Source: Candidatus Lustribacter telmatis (GTDB lineage Bacteria > Vulcanimicrobiota > Vulcanimicrobiia > Vulcanimicrobiales > Vulcanimicrobiaceae). Taken from it: a DNA stretch of 64,000 bases. The stretch's first letter is position 1. Every line of letters starts with the position of its first letter. The stretch covers positions 1-64,000 of the forward strand of contig PLRU01000071.1 in the NCBI GenBank assembly GCA_003164045.1, in the 5' to 3' direction. The translations under genes were made by a program, and so were the position numbers. This document shows, piece by piece, positions 17,156 to 24,407 of this stretch. Under the pieces are notes generated by a model. That model was given only the letters and a program-made list of their open reading frames with translations, had not been told where the DNA came from and did not search any database.

Positions 17156-18031
17156 ATGATCAGTTGTCAGCCGTTCACGTTTCCCGGCACGTCGTTCACC
17201 GTCAATCGTATGGGCTACGGCGCGATGCAACTCGCCGGCCCCGGCGTCTGGGGACCGCCCAAGGACCGCGACGCTGCAATCGCCGTCCTCCGCGAGGCGG
17301 TCGCGGCCGGCGTCAACCACATCGACACGTCGGACTTTTACGGTCCGCACGTCACGAACCAGATCATTCGGGAAGCGCTCTCGCCCTTTCCGGCCGGCCT
17401 CGTGATCGTCACGAAACTCGGCGGCCGGCGTCCGCCCGATCGATCGTGGCAGCCGGCCAGCTCGCCGGCCGAACTGACCGCCGCCGTGCACGATAACCTC
17501 CGCAACCTCGGCCTCGAGGCACTCGATATCGCCAATTACCGCTTCATGGGTCGGGACCACGGCCTCGAAGAGGGTTCCATCGCCGAGCAAGTCTCGGTAC
17601 TGGCCGACCTCAAGCGTCAGGGTCTTATCCGCCACATCGGAGTCAGCAACGTCACGGCGACGCAAGTAGCCGAGGCGCAAACGATTACCGACGTCGTCTG
17701 CGTGCAGAACAACTACAATCTGGCCCATCGCGGCGACGACGCGCTGATCGACGACTTGGCCCGCCAAGGCATTGCATACGTGCCGTTCTTCCCGCTGGGC
17801 GGCTTCTCGCCGCTGCAGTCCTCGACGCTCTCGGCCGTCGCCGAACGGCTCGGAGCGACGCCCCTGCAAGTCGCGCTGGCATGGCTGCTGCATCGCTCGC
17901 CCAACATCTTGCTGATCCCCGGCACGTCGTCGGTCGCTCACCTGCGCGAGAACCTGGCCGCCGCGGAACTCACGCTCACGCCCGACGTCTTGGCGCAATT
18001 GGACGGGATCGCGGCCGCAGCGGCCGGTTAG
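17156..18031 (+). CDS. pdxI: Aldo/keto reductase, PdxI/YdbC-like pyridoxal reductase
   Basis: Cytoplasmic NADPH-dependent (alpha/beta)8-barrel reductase of 291 residues. The N-terminal half (NRMGYGAMQLAGPGVWGPP, then REAVAAGVNHIDTSDFYGPHV and NQIIREAL) closely matches what I recall of E. coli YdbC/PdxI, which reduces pyridoxal to pyridoxine. The catalytic Asp and Tyr are in DTSDFYG and the Lys in VTKLGG; the usual catalytic His region reads MGRDHG. The nucleotide-binding C-terminal part LIPGTSSVAHLRENLAAA is present. Its stop overlaps the convergent binding-protein gene by four bases. A general aldo/keto reductase role is the fallback. Confidence 0.85.
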   Translation: MISCQPFTFPGTSFTVNRMGYGAMQLAGPGVWGPPKDRDAAIAVLREAVAAGVNHIDTSDFYGPHVTNQIIREALSPFPAGLVIVTKLGGRRPPDRSWQPASSPAELTAAVHDNLRNLGLEALDIANYRFMGRDHGLEEGSIAEQVSVLADLKRQGLIRHIGVSNVTATQVAEAQTITDVVCVQNNYNLAHRGDDALIDDLARQGIAYVPFFPLGGFSPLQSSTLSAVAERLGATPLQVALAWLLHRSPNILLIPGTSSVAHLRENLAAAELTLTPDVLAQLDGIAAAAAG

Positions 18032-18978
18032 GTCTTCGCCGGTTTCCAGATCAGGGCACTCGCGTCGATCGTGCTGGGCAGCATACCGTAGGCCACCATC
18101 ACGTCGACCGCCGGCTGAATAGCTGAGGCTTCGAGCGTGGTAGCATATTGCGTGCGCGCCATCGTCGCAACGAGCGCCGGATCGAGCTTAGTCAGCGTCG
18201 CGACCATCTGCCCCGATTCTTTCTTATGCGCATTGGCCCAAACCGCCGCGCGATGTATCGCAGCGGCGTACTTTTTCGCGGCGTCGGCGTTGGCCGTGAG
18301 CCACGCTTCGGTAGCGAAGTAGCCGTAAGAGAGAAACGGCCCGGGCATCGCGGAAAAAACGCCGGCGAGGACGCGCGTCGGCCCGTGGCTCAGCGTTGCG
18401 AACGGCTCCGATGCCATGCAAGCGTCGATGCGCCCTGCCTGCAAAGCCGTCGCCATTTCGGCATACGGTAACTCGGTAAATTTCAGCGTCTTGGAATCGC
18501 CGCCGTGCTTGTCCACCCATAACAGCATGCACGCGTGTTCGAGCGTCTTGACCGCAACGGTTCCGACGGTTTTGCCGTTGAGGTCGGCGCCCGAGTGAAT
18601 CAGTGCGTCGCTGCGCACCAGGATCGCGTTGGCGAGGGACGACGGTGGCGTGGTCGCGGCGGGAGCGAAATATAACAGTGGCAAGCCGCGTTCGTGCGCG
18701 CCGGCGAGTGAACCGGAGTTCATTGCGCCGACGCTGAGCGAACCGCCGATGACCGCCGGAGCGATTGCCGGACCGCTTTGCATGATCTCGATTTCGACAT
18801 TGAGACCGGCATCACGGAAGTAGCCGAGTTCGCGAGCGAATTCGGCAGCGGCACCGATGTCGGCGGGAATCAACCCGGTCCTGACGACGAGGTCATCCGC
18901 ACGCGCCGGACCGGCGAGCGCGGGCAGTGCGGCGAGAGCCGCGGCTCCGGCGAGAAAGGATGCGCGCTTGGTGCTCAT
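18028..18978 (-). CDS. NMT1/SsuA-type ABC substrate-binding protein
   Basis: 316 residues. The exported N terminus is KRASFLAGAAALAALPALAGPARA, a signal with a single Arg three residues before FL, resembling a one-Arg Tat motif. The body has the NMT1 pattern: ARELGYFRDAGLNVEIEIMQSG, VGAMNSGSLAGAHERGLPLLYFAP, LNGKTVGTVAVKTLEHACMLLWVDKHGGD and ELPYAEMATALQAGRIDACMASEPF. Such proteins bind sulfonates, thiamine precursors or aromatic acids for ABC import. No permease or ATPase gene is near. It is divergent from the helicase with only 18 bases between the two start codons. Confidence 0.85.
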   Translation of the reverse strand: MSTKRASFLAGAAALAALPALAGPARADDLVVRTGLIPADIGAAAEFARELGYFRDAGLNVEIEIMQSGPAIAPAVIGGSLSVGAMNSGSLAGAHERGLPLLYFAPAATTPPSSLANAILVRSDALIHSGADLNGKTVGTVAVKTLEHACMLLWVDKHGGDSKTLKFTELPYAEMATALQAGRIDACMASEPFATLSHGPTRVLAGVFSAMPGPFLSYGYFATEAWLTANADAAKKYAAAIHRAAVWANAHKKESGQMVATLTKLDPALVATMARTQYATTLEASAIQPAVDVMVAYGMLPSTIDASALIWKPAKT

Positions 18979-18996
18979 CTTAGAACGTTTCTCCTA

Positions 18997-20721
18997 ATGG
19001 GTTTGCCGATCCGGCTGCGTCGTCGCGCCGGCGACCTACTAGCACGACAATTCCTCCAAAGTAAGAGCCGGCCGGTCGCGAAGAGACAAACCTTCGTGGC
19101 GGTTTCGCAGTTAGGGGAATGGCGGTTACCGCTGCGGGGTTGGCAGCGCGATGCGTTCGACACATGGTCGGGCGAACGTCCTGCCGACGCATTGATCGTC
19201 GCGACGCCGGGCGCCGGTAAGACGCAACTTGCCGCACGGGTCGTTCACGCGGCGCTCGGCGCGCGCGAAATCAGACGCGTCTTGATCGTCGTCCCGCGCG
19301 AACACCTCAAAGCGCAGGTGGCACGCGTGTTCGCACAAAGCGATATTCAGCTCGACCACGCTTTCGCGAACGCCACGCGCACGCTGGCCTCCGACGTGCA
19401 CGGCGCAGTCGTCACCTACCAGCAAGTCACCGCCGCGCCGCGACTGTTTCGCGATCTCACTCGCGTCCCATCGATCGTCGTGCTCGATGAGATCCACCAT
19501 GCCGGCGAAGAAGCAACGTGGGGTCAGGCACTCCGTGATGCCTTCGGGGGCGCGCGCTTCCGGCTGTCGATGTCGGGCACGCCCTTCCGTTCCGACGGCG
19601 CTGCAATTCCGTTCGTCCGCTATGAAGCGGGCCTTTCCGTCGCCGACTTCTCCTACGATTACGCGAGCGCGCTGCAGGATGGCGTGTGCCGCGCACTCAT
19701 CTTTCCGCTGCATGGCGGCGAAGCCGAGTGGATCAGCCGCGACGGGCGGGCGATGCATGCCTCGTTCGATGCGAAACTCGAACGGCGCCACGAAAGCGAA
19801 CGCTTGCGCACCGCGCTCACGCAACCGGCGTGGGTCGGCGACGTGCTGGTCAAGGCGCATCTGCGGCTGTCGGCAATGCGGATGGCCGGACATCCCGATG
19901 CCGGCGCACTCGTCGCAGCGATGAATCAAGACCATGCCCGGTTTATCGCCGATCTGCTGCAAAAGCGCGTCGGGGTGACGCCGGAAATCGTCGTATCGGA
20001 CATCGACGGAGCATCGCGGCGCATCAGCGCGTTCGCGAAATCACGCGACCCGTGGATCGTTGCGGTGCACATGATTTCGGAGGGAGTCGACATCCCTCGC
20101 TTGCGCGTCGGCGTGTTCGCGAGCAACGTCGTGACCGAGATGTATTTCCGGCAGTTCTGCGGGCGCTTTGTCCGCACCACGAGCGACCGCGCCGACCGTG
20201 AAGCCTACGTGTATGTCCCCGACGATCATCGCATTCGGCGGCTCGCCGCAGAGATCACGGTCGACGTGCGTTCGGCCCTGAGAAGCCGTCTCGAGACCGA
20301 CGATCCGGGAGCGCTGCTGGCGGCGGCGCAACGCAGCGATCGCGCTTCCGACGAGGGCGGATACGCGTCGATCAATGCCATCGCAACGGAATCCCAAACC
20401 CTCAACTTCGGTCCGCTCTTCAACCCCGACGAACTCTATGACGACGCCGGTCCGGCCGCGCATCGCGGACGGGCGGGCGCCGTGGCAACGGCCGAGCAAC
20501 CGACGAACGTCGAGCGTAAAGAGGGTCTACGGCGTCAGTTGCGCGCGCTCGTCGCGAGCGTCAGTACGACGTTCGGCATCGATCACAAGTGGATTCACGC
20601 AACGCTGAACCAGCGCTGCGGCAACAGCGTTGCCACGGCGACGTTGTCGGAACTCGAAGCCCGCCGGCGTATCGCGGCCGCCTGGTTGTCACGCCGTCAA
20701 TACGACGGGATCAAGCCATAG
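18997..20721 (+). CDS. Superfamily 2 DEAH-type helicase
   Basis: ATP-dependent nucleic-acid translocase of about 574 residues. Motifs in order: Q-like LRGWQRDAF, Walker A ATPGAGKT (about 68-75), DEIH box VLDEIHH (about 161-167), motif III SMSGTPFRS, motif IV-V region MISEGVDIPRL, and motif VI QFCGRFVRTT. The C-terminal 130 residues have no recognised domain and end with a helical LEARRRIAAAWLSRRQ. It has no nuclease or methylase partner nearby, so a restriction or defence role is not supported. Start uncertain: ATG 18997 has no ribosome site and abuts the divergent gene; GTG 19096 just before the first conserved segment is an alternative. Confidence 0.83.
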   Translation: MGLPIRLRRRAGDLLARQFLQSKSRPVAKRQTFVAVSQLGEWRLPLRGWQRDAFDTWSGERPADALIVATPGAGKTQLAARVVHAALGAREIRRVLIVVPREHLKAQVARVFAQSDIQLDHAFANATRTLASDVHGAVVTYQQVTAAPRLFRDLTRVPSIVVLDEIHHAGEEATWGQALRDAFGGARFRLSMSGTPFRSDGAAIPFVRYEAGLSVADFSYDYASALQDGVCRALIFPLHGGEAEWISRDGRAMHASFDAKLERRHESERLRTALTQPAWVGDVLVKAHLRLSAMRMAGHPDAGALVAAMNQDHARFIADLLQKRVGVTPEIVVSDIDGASRRISAFAKSRDPWIVAVHMISEGVDIPRLRVGVFASNVVTEMYFRQFCGRFVRTTSDRADREAYVYVPDDHRIRRLAAEITVDVRSALRSRLETDDPGALLAAAQRSDRASDEGGYASINAIATESQTLNFGPLFNPDELYDDAGPAAHRGRAGAVATAEQPTNVERKEGLRRQLRALVASVSTTFGIDHKWIHATLNQRCGNSVATATLSELEARRRIAAAWLSRRQYDGIKP

Positions 20722-20732
20722 CGCCATGAATA

Positions 20733-22148
20733 ATGGTGACCATGTCGGGATATGCTGGTTTTCCGGGATGCGATGTTCGCGCCAAGCTCGATCATCCGGT
20801 GGTCGACGCCGACGCGCACGTCGTCGAGCCGCTCTTCGCGCTCGAAGGCTACATGCGCGAGGTAGCCGGCGCCCAGGTCACCGAGAAATGGCTCAAGCGC
20901 AGCGACTCTCGCATCGGGACCAAGGGCATCTGGTGGGGGGCACCATCGGGCGCGCACACCGCCGACCGGGCGATGGCGATGCTGCCGAAATTCTTCAAGT
21001 CGCGGATGGACGAATGCGGCATCGACTTCGCGCACATGCTCACCACCTACGGTATCGGCGACCTCTACCTTCAAGACGAGGATCTGCGCATCGCGTTCGC
21101 GCGCTCGGTGAACACGATGTACGCAGACATTTTTCGCGACGTCAAAGATCGCATCCGCCCGGTGGCGATCGTGCCGACGAACACGCCCGAAGAAGCAATT
21201 CGGGAACTCGAGTTCGCAGTGCTCGAACTCGGCCACAAGGCCGTGATGATCGGCACCGAGATTCGCGCGCCGTGGCCCGAGGTTACGCGCGATGCGCCCC
21301 ATCTCGGCCTCTACGCGCCGAACTGGCGCTCGATCGCCTACGACGCGCCGCACGATTACGATCCGTTCTGGAAGCGGTGCGTGGAACTCGGCATCGCCCC
21401 GATCTGTCACACCGACGGCCGCGGCATGGGCTACCGCCGGTCGCCCTCGAACTACATGTTCAACCACATCGGCGGCTTTGCCACGGGTTCGGAGTACTTC
21501 TGCCGCGCGCTATTTTTCGGCGGCGTCACCAAACGCTTTCCGACACTCAACTTCGCGTTTCTCGAGGGGGGAGCGGCATGGGCGCAGACGCTGATCAACG
21601 ATATCGTCGAACATTGGGAAAAGCGCAATCGCGAAAATCTCGAACGCGATCTCGACCCGGCACTCCTCGATGTCGAGTTGATGGCGGAACTTTTCGATCG
21701 CTATGGCGACGCGAAACACTTCACCGGTAAGAACATCGCCGCCCATCCGCATGGCGGGCTTTCCAGGCCCGGCCGCCCCGAACTGTTCGATGAATTCGCG
21801 CAGAGCGGGATGGACGAGATCCGCGATCTGCGTGAACTCTTCTGCGACAACTTCTATTTCGGATGCGAAGCCGACGACCGCATGACGTCGGTCGCGTTCA
21901 ATCGCAAGCTCAATCCGGTCGGCGCAGCGCTCAAGGCGATGTTCGGCTCCGATATCGGCCATTGGGACGTGATGGATGCCTCGACAATTTTGTCGGAAGC
22001 CTGGAGTCTCGTGGAGGCCGAGCTGATCACGCCGGCCGATTTCCGCGCGCTGACTTTCACGAACCCGGTAACGCTGCACACGCGCACGAACCCGGAGTAT
22101 TTCGCCGGAACCGCGGTCGAGGCGGCCGTTGCGAAACTCTCTAGGTAA
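20733..22148 (+). CDS. Amidohydrolase family 2 metal-dependent hydrolase or decarboxylase
   Basis: 471-residue TIM-barrel protein. The first metal motif is VVDADAHVVEP near residue 26, then AIVPTNTPEEAIRELE, the barrel His in ICHTDGRGMGYRRSP, LEGGAAWAQTLINDI, and the terminal acidic site FGSDIGHWDV. This pattern is that of the ACMSD/amidohydrolase-2 group, which hydrolyses or decarboxylates cyclic and aromatic acids. Cytoplasmic. It begins 11 bases after the helicase and may be co-transcribed, but the pair makes no clear pathway sense. Substrate unknown. Confidence 0.85.
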   Translation: MVTMSGYAGFPGCDVRAKLDHPVVDADAHVVEPLFALEGYMREVAGAQVTEKWLKRSDSRIGTKGIWWGAPSGAHTADRAMAMLPKFFKSRMDECGIDFAHMLTTYGIGDLYLQDEDLRIAFARSVNTMYADIFRDVKDRIRPVAIVPTNTPEEAIRELEFAVLELGHKAVMIGTEIRAPWPEVTRDAPHLGLYAPNWRSIAYDAPHDYDPFWKRCVELGIAPICHTDGRGMGYRRSPSNYMFNHIGGFATGSEYFCRALFFGGVTKRFPTLNFAFLEGGAAWAQTLINDIVEHWEKRNRENLERDLDPALLDVELMAELFDRYGDAKHFTGKNIAAHPHGGLSRPGRPELFDEFAQSGMDEIRDLRELFCDNFYFGCEADDRMTSVAFNRKLNPVGAALKAMFGSDIGHWDVMDASTILSEAWSLVEAELITPADFRALTFTNPVTLHTRTNPEYFAGTAVEAAVAKLSR

Positions 22149-22176
22149 TCGCCGTTACGCGTGTACCGCGCAAGTA

Positions 22177-22620
22177 CTACCGGTTTATTACGCCTTTCGG
22201 TGCAATTTGCCAGACCTCGTCCTGGAGATGTCCGCCCCGAAGAAGCATCACTTGGCGCACGCTGATCGAGCCCTTCGCTCCCGTGTAGACGACATCAGCG
22301 ACGATCGTTTGACCGTTTGGATTTGCCGCAACGCTCACGTCGGTTACATCGGCCTTGAGGGGACCTTGGGAGGTGGAGAATTTTGCCCACACGGCGTTGA
22401 TTGCGGTCGCGCCACCGTACGTGCCGTCGAGCGGACCGCCAACCCACCAAAGAAAGGCGTCTGGACGGTAATCAGCGGCGAGTGCGGACGCGTTCCCGGC
22501 CGCCACATTGGCGACGTGCGCCTGAGCAAACGACGACGGATCGCTTTGAGCGTAGGCCGGGCCGGCGGCGGAAATGGTGGCGGCGAGAGCTGCCGCGGCT
22601 GCCACGAGGCGGAGGTTCAT
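22177..22620 (-). CDS. Secreted NTF2/SnoaL-like protein
   Basis: 147 residues with a clear signal peptide (MNLRLVAAAAALAATISAAGPAYA) and an NTF2-like cone-fold domain: SSFAQAHVANVAAGNASALAADYRPDAFLWWVGG, GATAINAVWAKF, and a final beta sheet VADVVYTGAKGSISVRQVMLLRGG. The chosen ATG has an AAGGAT ribosome site 6 bases upstream; the longer frame adds residues without meaning. NTF2-like domains bind small molecules or act as isomerases, so function is open. It is divergent from the ECF sigma gene, and its upstream region holds a copy of the promoter motif found before that gene, suggesting sigma-dependent expression. Confidence 0.8.
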   Translation of the reverse strand: MNLRLVAAAAALAATISAAGPAYAQSDPSSFAQAHVANVAAGNASALAADYRPDAFLWWVGGPLDGTYGGATAINAVWAKFSTSQGPLKADVTDVSVAANPNGQTIVADVVYTGAKGSISVRQVMLLRGGHLQDEVWQIAPKGVINR

Positions 22621-22652
22621 GATAAATCCTTCGGAGCGAGTGGGATATGCGG

Positions 22653-22682
22653 ACAATACGCGATCGGAGACTACCCGGATCA
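22653..22682 (-). promoter_or_regulatory. Candidate ECF-sigma promoter for the secreted NTF2-like gene
   Basis: Read on the minus strand: TGATCC, exactly 18 bases, then TATTGT, about 33 bases before the ATG, which has its own ribosome site. The -35 element and spacing are the same as those before the divergent sigma gene and before the DUF305 gene; the -10 differs at its fifth base. It lies back to back with the sigma-gene promoter, 14 bases apart. Confidence 0.5.
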
Positions 22683-22696
22683 CCCCACAAGCCGAA

Positions 22697-22726
22697 TGAT
22701 CCAACCGCCGGTCGAATCCGTACTAC
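22697..22726 (+). promoter_or_regulatory. Candidate autoregulatory ECF-sigma promoter
   Basis: TGATCC, exactly 18 bases, then TACTAC, ending 4 bases before ATG 22731. Transcription would begin at or within the first codons, so the message would be leaderless. The same AATGATCC-N18-TAnnA arrangement precedes the DUF305 gene. A TGATCC -35 element is known for the RpoE/ChrR type of ECF sigma factor; applying that here is inference. Confidence 0.6.
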
Positions 22727-22730
22727 TTGT

Positions 22731-23297
22731 ATGATGCTGCGCGCGGTCTCCGAGATCGACGACGTCACCCTGATGATCGGCGTCCAACGCCGCGACGAGG
22801 CAGCATTCGAAATGCTCTATCGACGGCACGCGCGTGCGGTCCACGCGGTGATCTATCGATCCGTTCACGATCTGGTCCTAGCCGACGACATCACGCAGAC
22901 GGCTTTTTTCCGACTGTGGGAACGTAGCAAAACCATCAACGTCGTTGGCTTGCGGCTGCGTCCATGGCTCGTGAGCGTCGCACTCAACGCAATCGTTGAT
23001 CATACACGACGTAGCCGGCCGACGGTCGCGCTCGACGATGTTCCACACCCGGCTTCGCCCGAGCGAGCGGAGCAACGCGCGGTCGAGATGGAACGTCGCG
23101 ACGTTTTGCATGCCGCACTGAGTGGATTGCCGGAGGATCAGCGCCAGGCAATCAACCTCGCCTATTTCGGGGGCCTCACTCAAGCCGAAATCGCTGAAGT
23201 TCTCAATCAGCCGTTGGGTACGATTAAAGGCCGCATTCGGTTGGCGATGCAAAAACTGCGCAACGTCCTCGGGCCGCTCGGAGAAAGCTACATATGA
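22731..23297 (+). CDS. ECF-type RNA polymerase sigma factor
   Basis: 188 residues with the two ECF regions. Region 2 begins DDVTLMIGVQRRDEAAFEMLYRRHARAV and includes LADDITQTAFFRLWERS for -10 recognition; region 4 has LSGLPEDQRQAINLAYFGGLTQAEIAEVLNQPLGTIKGRIRLAMQKLR, a helix-turn-helix for the -35 element. The linker is short. Starts at the double ATG; the in-frame GTG/ATG further upstream would lie upstream of the promoter. The stop overlaps the anti-sigma gene by ATGA, so the pair is coupled. It likely activates its own operon, the divergent NTF2-like gene and the DUF305 operon. Confidence 0.93.
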   Translation: MMLRAVSEIDDVTLMIGVQRRDEAAFEMLYRRHARAVHAVIYRSVHDLVLADDITQTAFFRLWERSKTINVVGLRLRPWLVSVALNAIVDHTRRSRPTVALDDVPHPASPERAEQRAVEMERRDVLHAALSGLPEDQRQAINLAYFGGLTQAEIAEVLNQPLGTIKGRIRLAMQKLRNVLGPLGESYI

Positions 23298-23944
23298 GTT
23301 CGGATTCGGAACACGACGACGTAGAAGCGTACGCATTAGGCGCTCTGTCGGCGGAAGAGGCCAAAGTCTTCGAACGCCACCTTTCCGGGTGCAGCGCGTG
23401 TACGGCTGACGTTGCATCTTATATCAACGTGGTTAACGGTCTCCGGTCCGTGCAGATTCCGGACCCGAGCGCTTTTCCGATACGACGGCTATCTTCATGG
23501 CAAGTGCGCTTTGCGCGTCCGCTTGCCATTGCCGCCGCTGCAGTTTTGGCGCTCGGGCTTTCGTATGCCGGCGGCCTCTCTCAACAACCCGCGAACGCCG
23601 CTGAGTCCGAGGCGGTATTGCGCATGGTTGCAAACGCGAGCACGGACCTGCACGCAGATCGGGGCGAGCGCCACGTGCGTGTTCTTGTCGGGGCCCAAGA
23701 GAAGGAAACGGCAATCATCGTTGCCGGACTGTCGCCCGCCGGCCCGGGGCACGCCTATCAGGTATGGGTCGACGGACTTTCTCCGGGGCTGCTTCGACGG
23801 ATGCGCGACGGCGTTGAAGTGTTGATCGTGCAGGGCGACATCGTGCGCGGCGCTCACAGAATCGGCGTATCGAAGGAGCCTGCCGGCGGTTCGGAGCGGC
23901 GTACGAACGCACCATTGATCGGGTTGGATGTGCAACAGAGCTAG
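23294..23944 (+). CDS. RskA-like anti-sigma factor with zinc-binding motif
   Basis: Single-pass membrane protein of 216 residues that would hold the ECF factor at the membrane. N-terminal anti-sigma domain with the ZAS signature His29-x3-Cys33-x2-Cys36 (HLSGCSAC), a membrane helix about 76-94, and a C-terminal RskA-type extracytoplasmic domain (LSPAGPGHAYQVWVDG). Release normally needs proteolysis or oxidation of the zinc site. Its ATG overlaps the sigma stop codon by four bases. The signal is not known; the co-regulated neighbours are extracytoplasmic, suggesting envelope or redox stress. Confidence 0.9.
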   Translation: MSSDSEHDDVEAYALGALSAEEAKVFERHLSGCSACTADVASYINVVNGLRSVQIPDPSAFPIRRLSSWQVRFARPLAIAAAAVLALGLSYAGGLSQQPANAAESEAVLRMVANASTDLHADRGERHVRVLVGAQEKETAIIVAGLSPAGPGHAYQVWVDGLSPGLLRRMRDGVEVLIVQGDIVRGAHRIGVSKEPAGGSERRTNAPLIGLDVQQS

Positions 23945-23948
23945 AAAA

Positions 23949-23978
23949 TGATCCGCCCGGCCACTGCCTGCGTAGCAT
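23949..23978 (+). promoter_or_regulatory. Candidate ECF-sigma promoter for the DUF305-beta-propeller operon
   Basis: TGATCC, exactly 18 bases, then TAGCAT, ending 7 bases before ATG 23986. Flanking bases AATGATCC are also shared with the promoter before the sigma gene. The short distance to the ATG and absence of a ribosome site suggest a leaderless message. Confidence 0.6.
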
Positions 23979-23985
23979 ATTCACG

Positions 23986-24390
23986 ATGACTGTATTTCGC
24001 GCATTCCTCGCGGCACTCACGTTCGCCGGTATGATCGCCTTAGCGTCGAGCGGCACATCGGCCGCCGCGACCACGTTTGGGAGCGAAATGCGCATCGCCA
24101 TGGACAAGATGATGGCGGCGATGGACGTGAGACCGTCGGGACGCGTCGACGAAGATTTCGTCGCCATGATGGTGCCGCATCACCAAGGCGCGATCGACAT
24201 GTCGCAGGCAGAGCTGCAATTCGGCCGCAACCCGTTGCTGCAACGCATCGCACAAGAAATCATCATCGATCAGCAGCAAGAGATCGCCGCGATGCACCTC
24301 GCTCTCGGGCAGACGCTTCCGGCGTCAAAGCCGTCGCCCGACCGGCTACGCGCGAACGTCTCTTTTCCTACACCAAGCTCGCCCAAGTAA
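23986..24390 (+). CDS. Secreted DUF305 protein
   Basis: 134 residues with a signal peptide (about 1-27, ending GTSAAA) and a DUF305 four-helix domain: MRIAMDKMMAAMDV, the family hallmark VAMMVPHHQGAIDMSQAEL, and IIIDQQQEIAAMHLALGQ. The Met/His-rich pattern is typical of DUF305 proteins often found beside copper-handling genes; metal binding is inference. It precedes a secreted beta-propeller by 17 bases and shares the ECF promoter motif with the sigma operon immediately upstream. Confidence 0.9.
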   Translation: MTVFRAFLAALTFAGMIALASSGTSAAATTFGSEMRIAMDKMMAAMDVRPSGRVDEDFVAMMVPHHQGAIDMSQAELQFGRNPLLQRIAQEIIIDQQQEIAAMHLALGQTLPASKPSPDRLRANVSFPTPSSPK

Positions 24391-24407
24391 GCGGCCAGGA
24401 GCCTACC

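Noticed and set aside
18778-18996. N-terminal extension of the helicase
   Set aside because: Antisense to the start of the binding-protein gene, including its signal peptide; no helicase motif lies there.
18997-22148. Helicase plus amidohydrolase as a defence system
   Set aside because: No nuclease, methylase or other defence-associated protein is adjacent; the amidohydrolase is a metabolic type.
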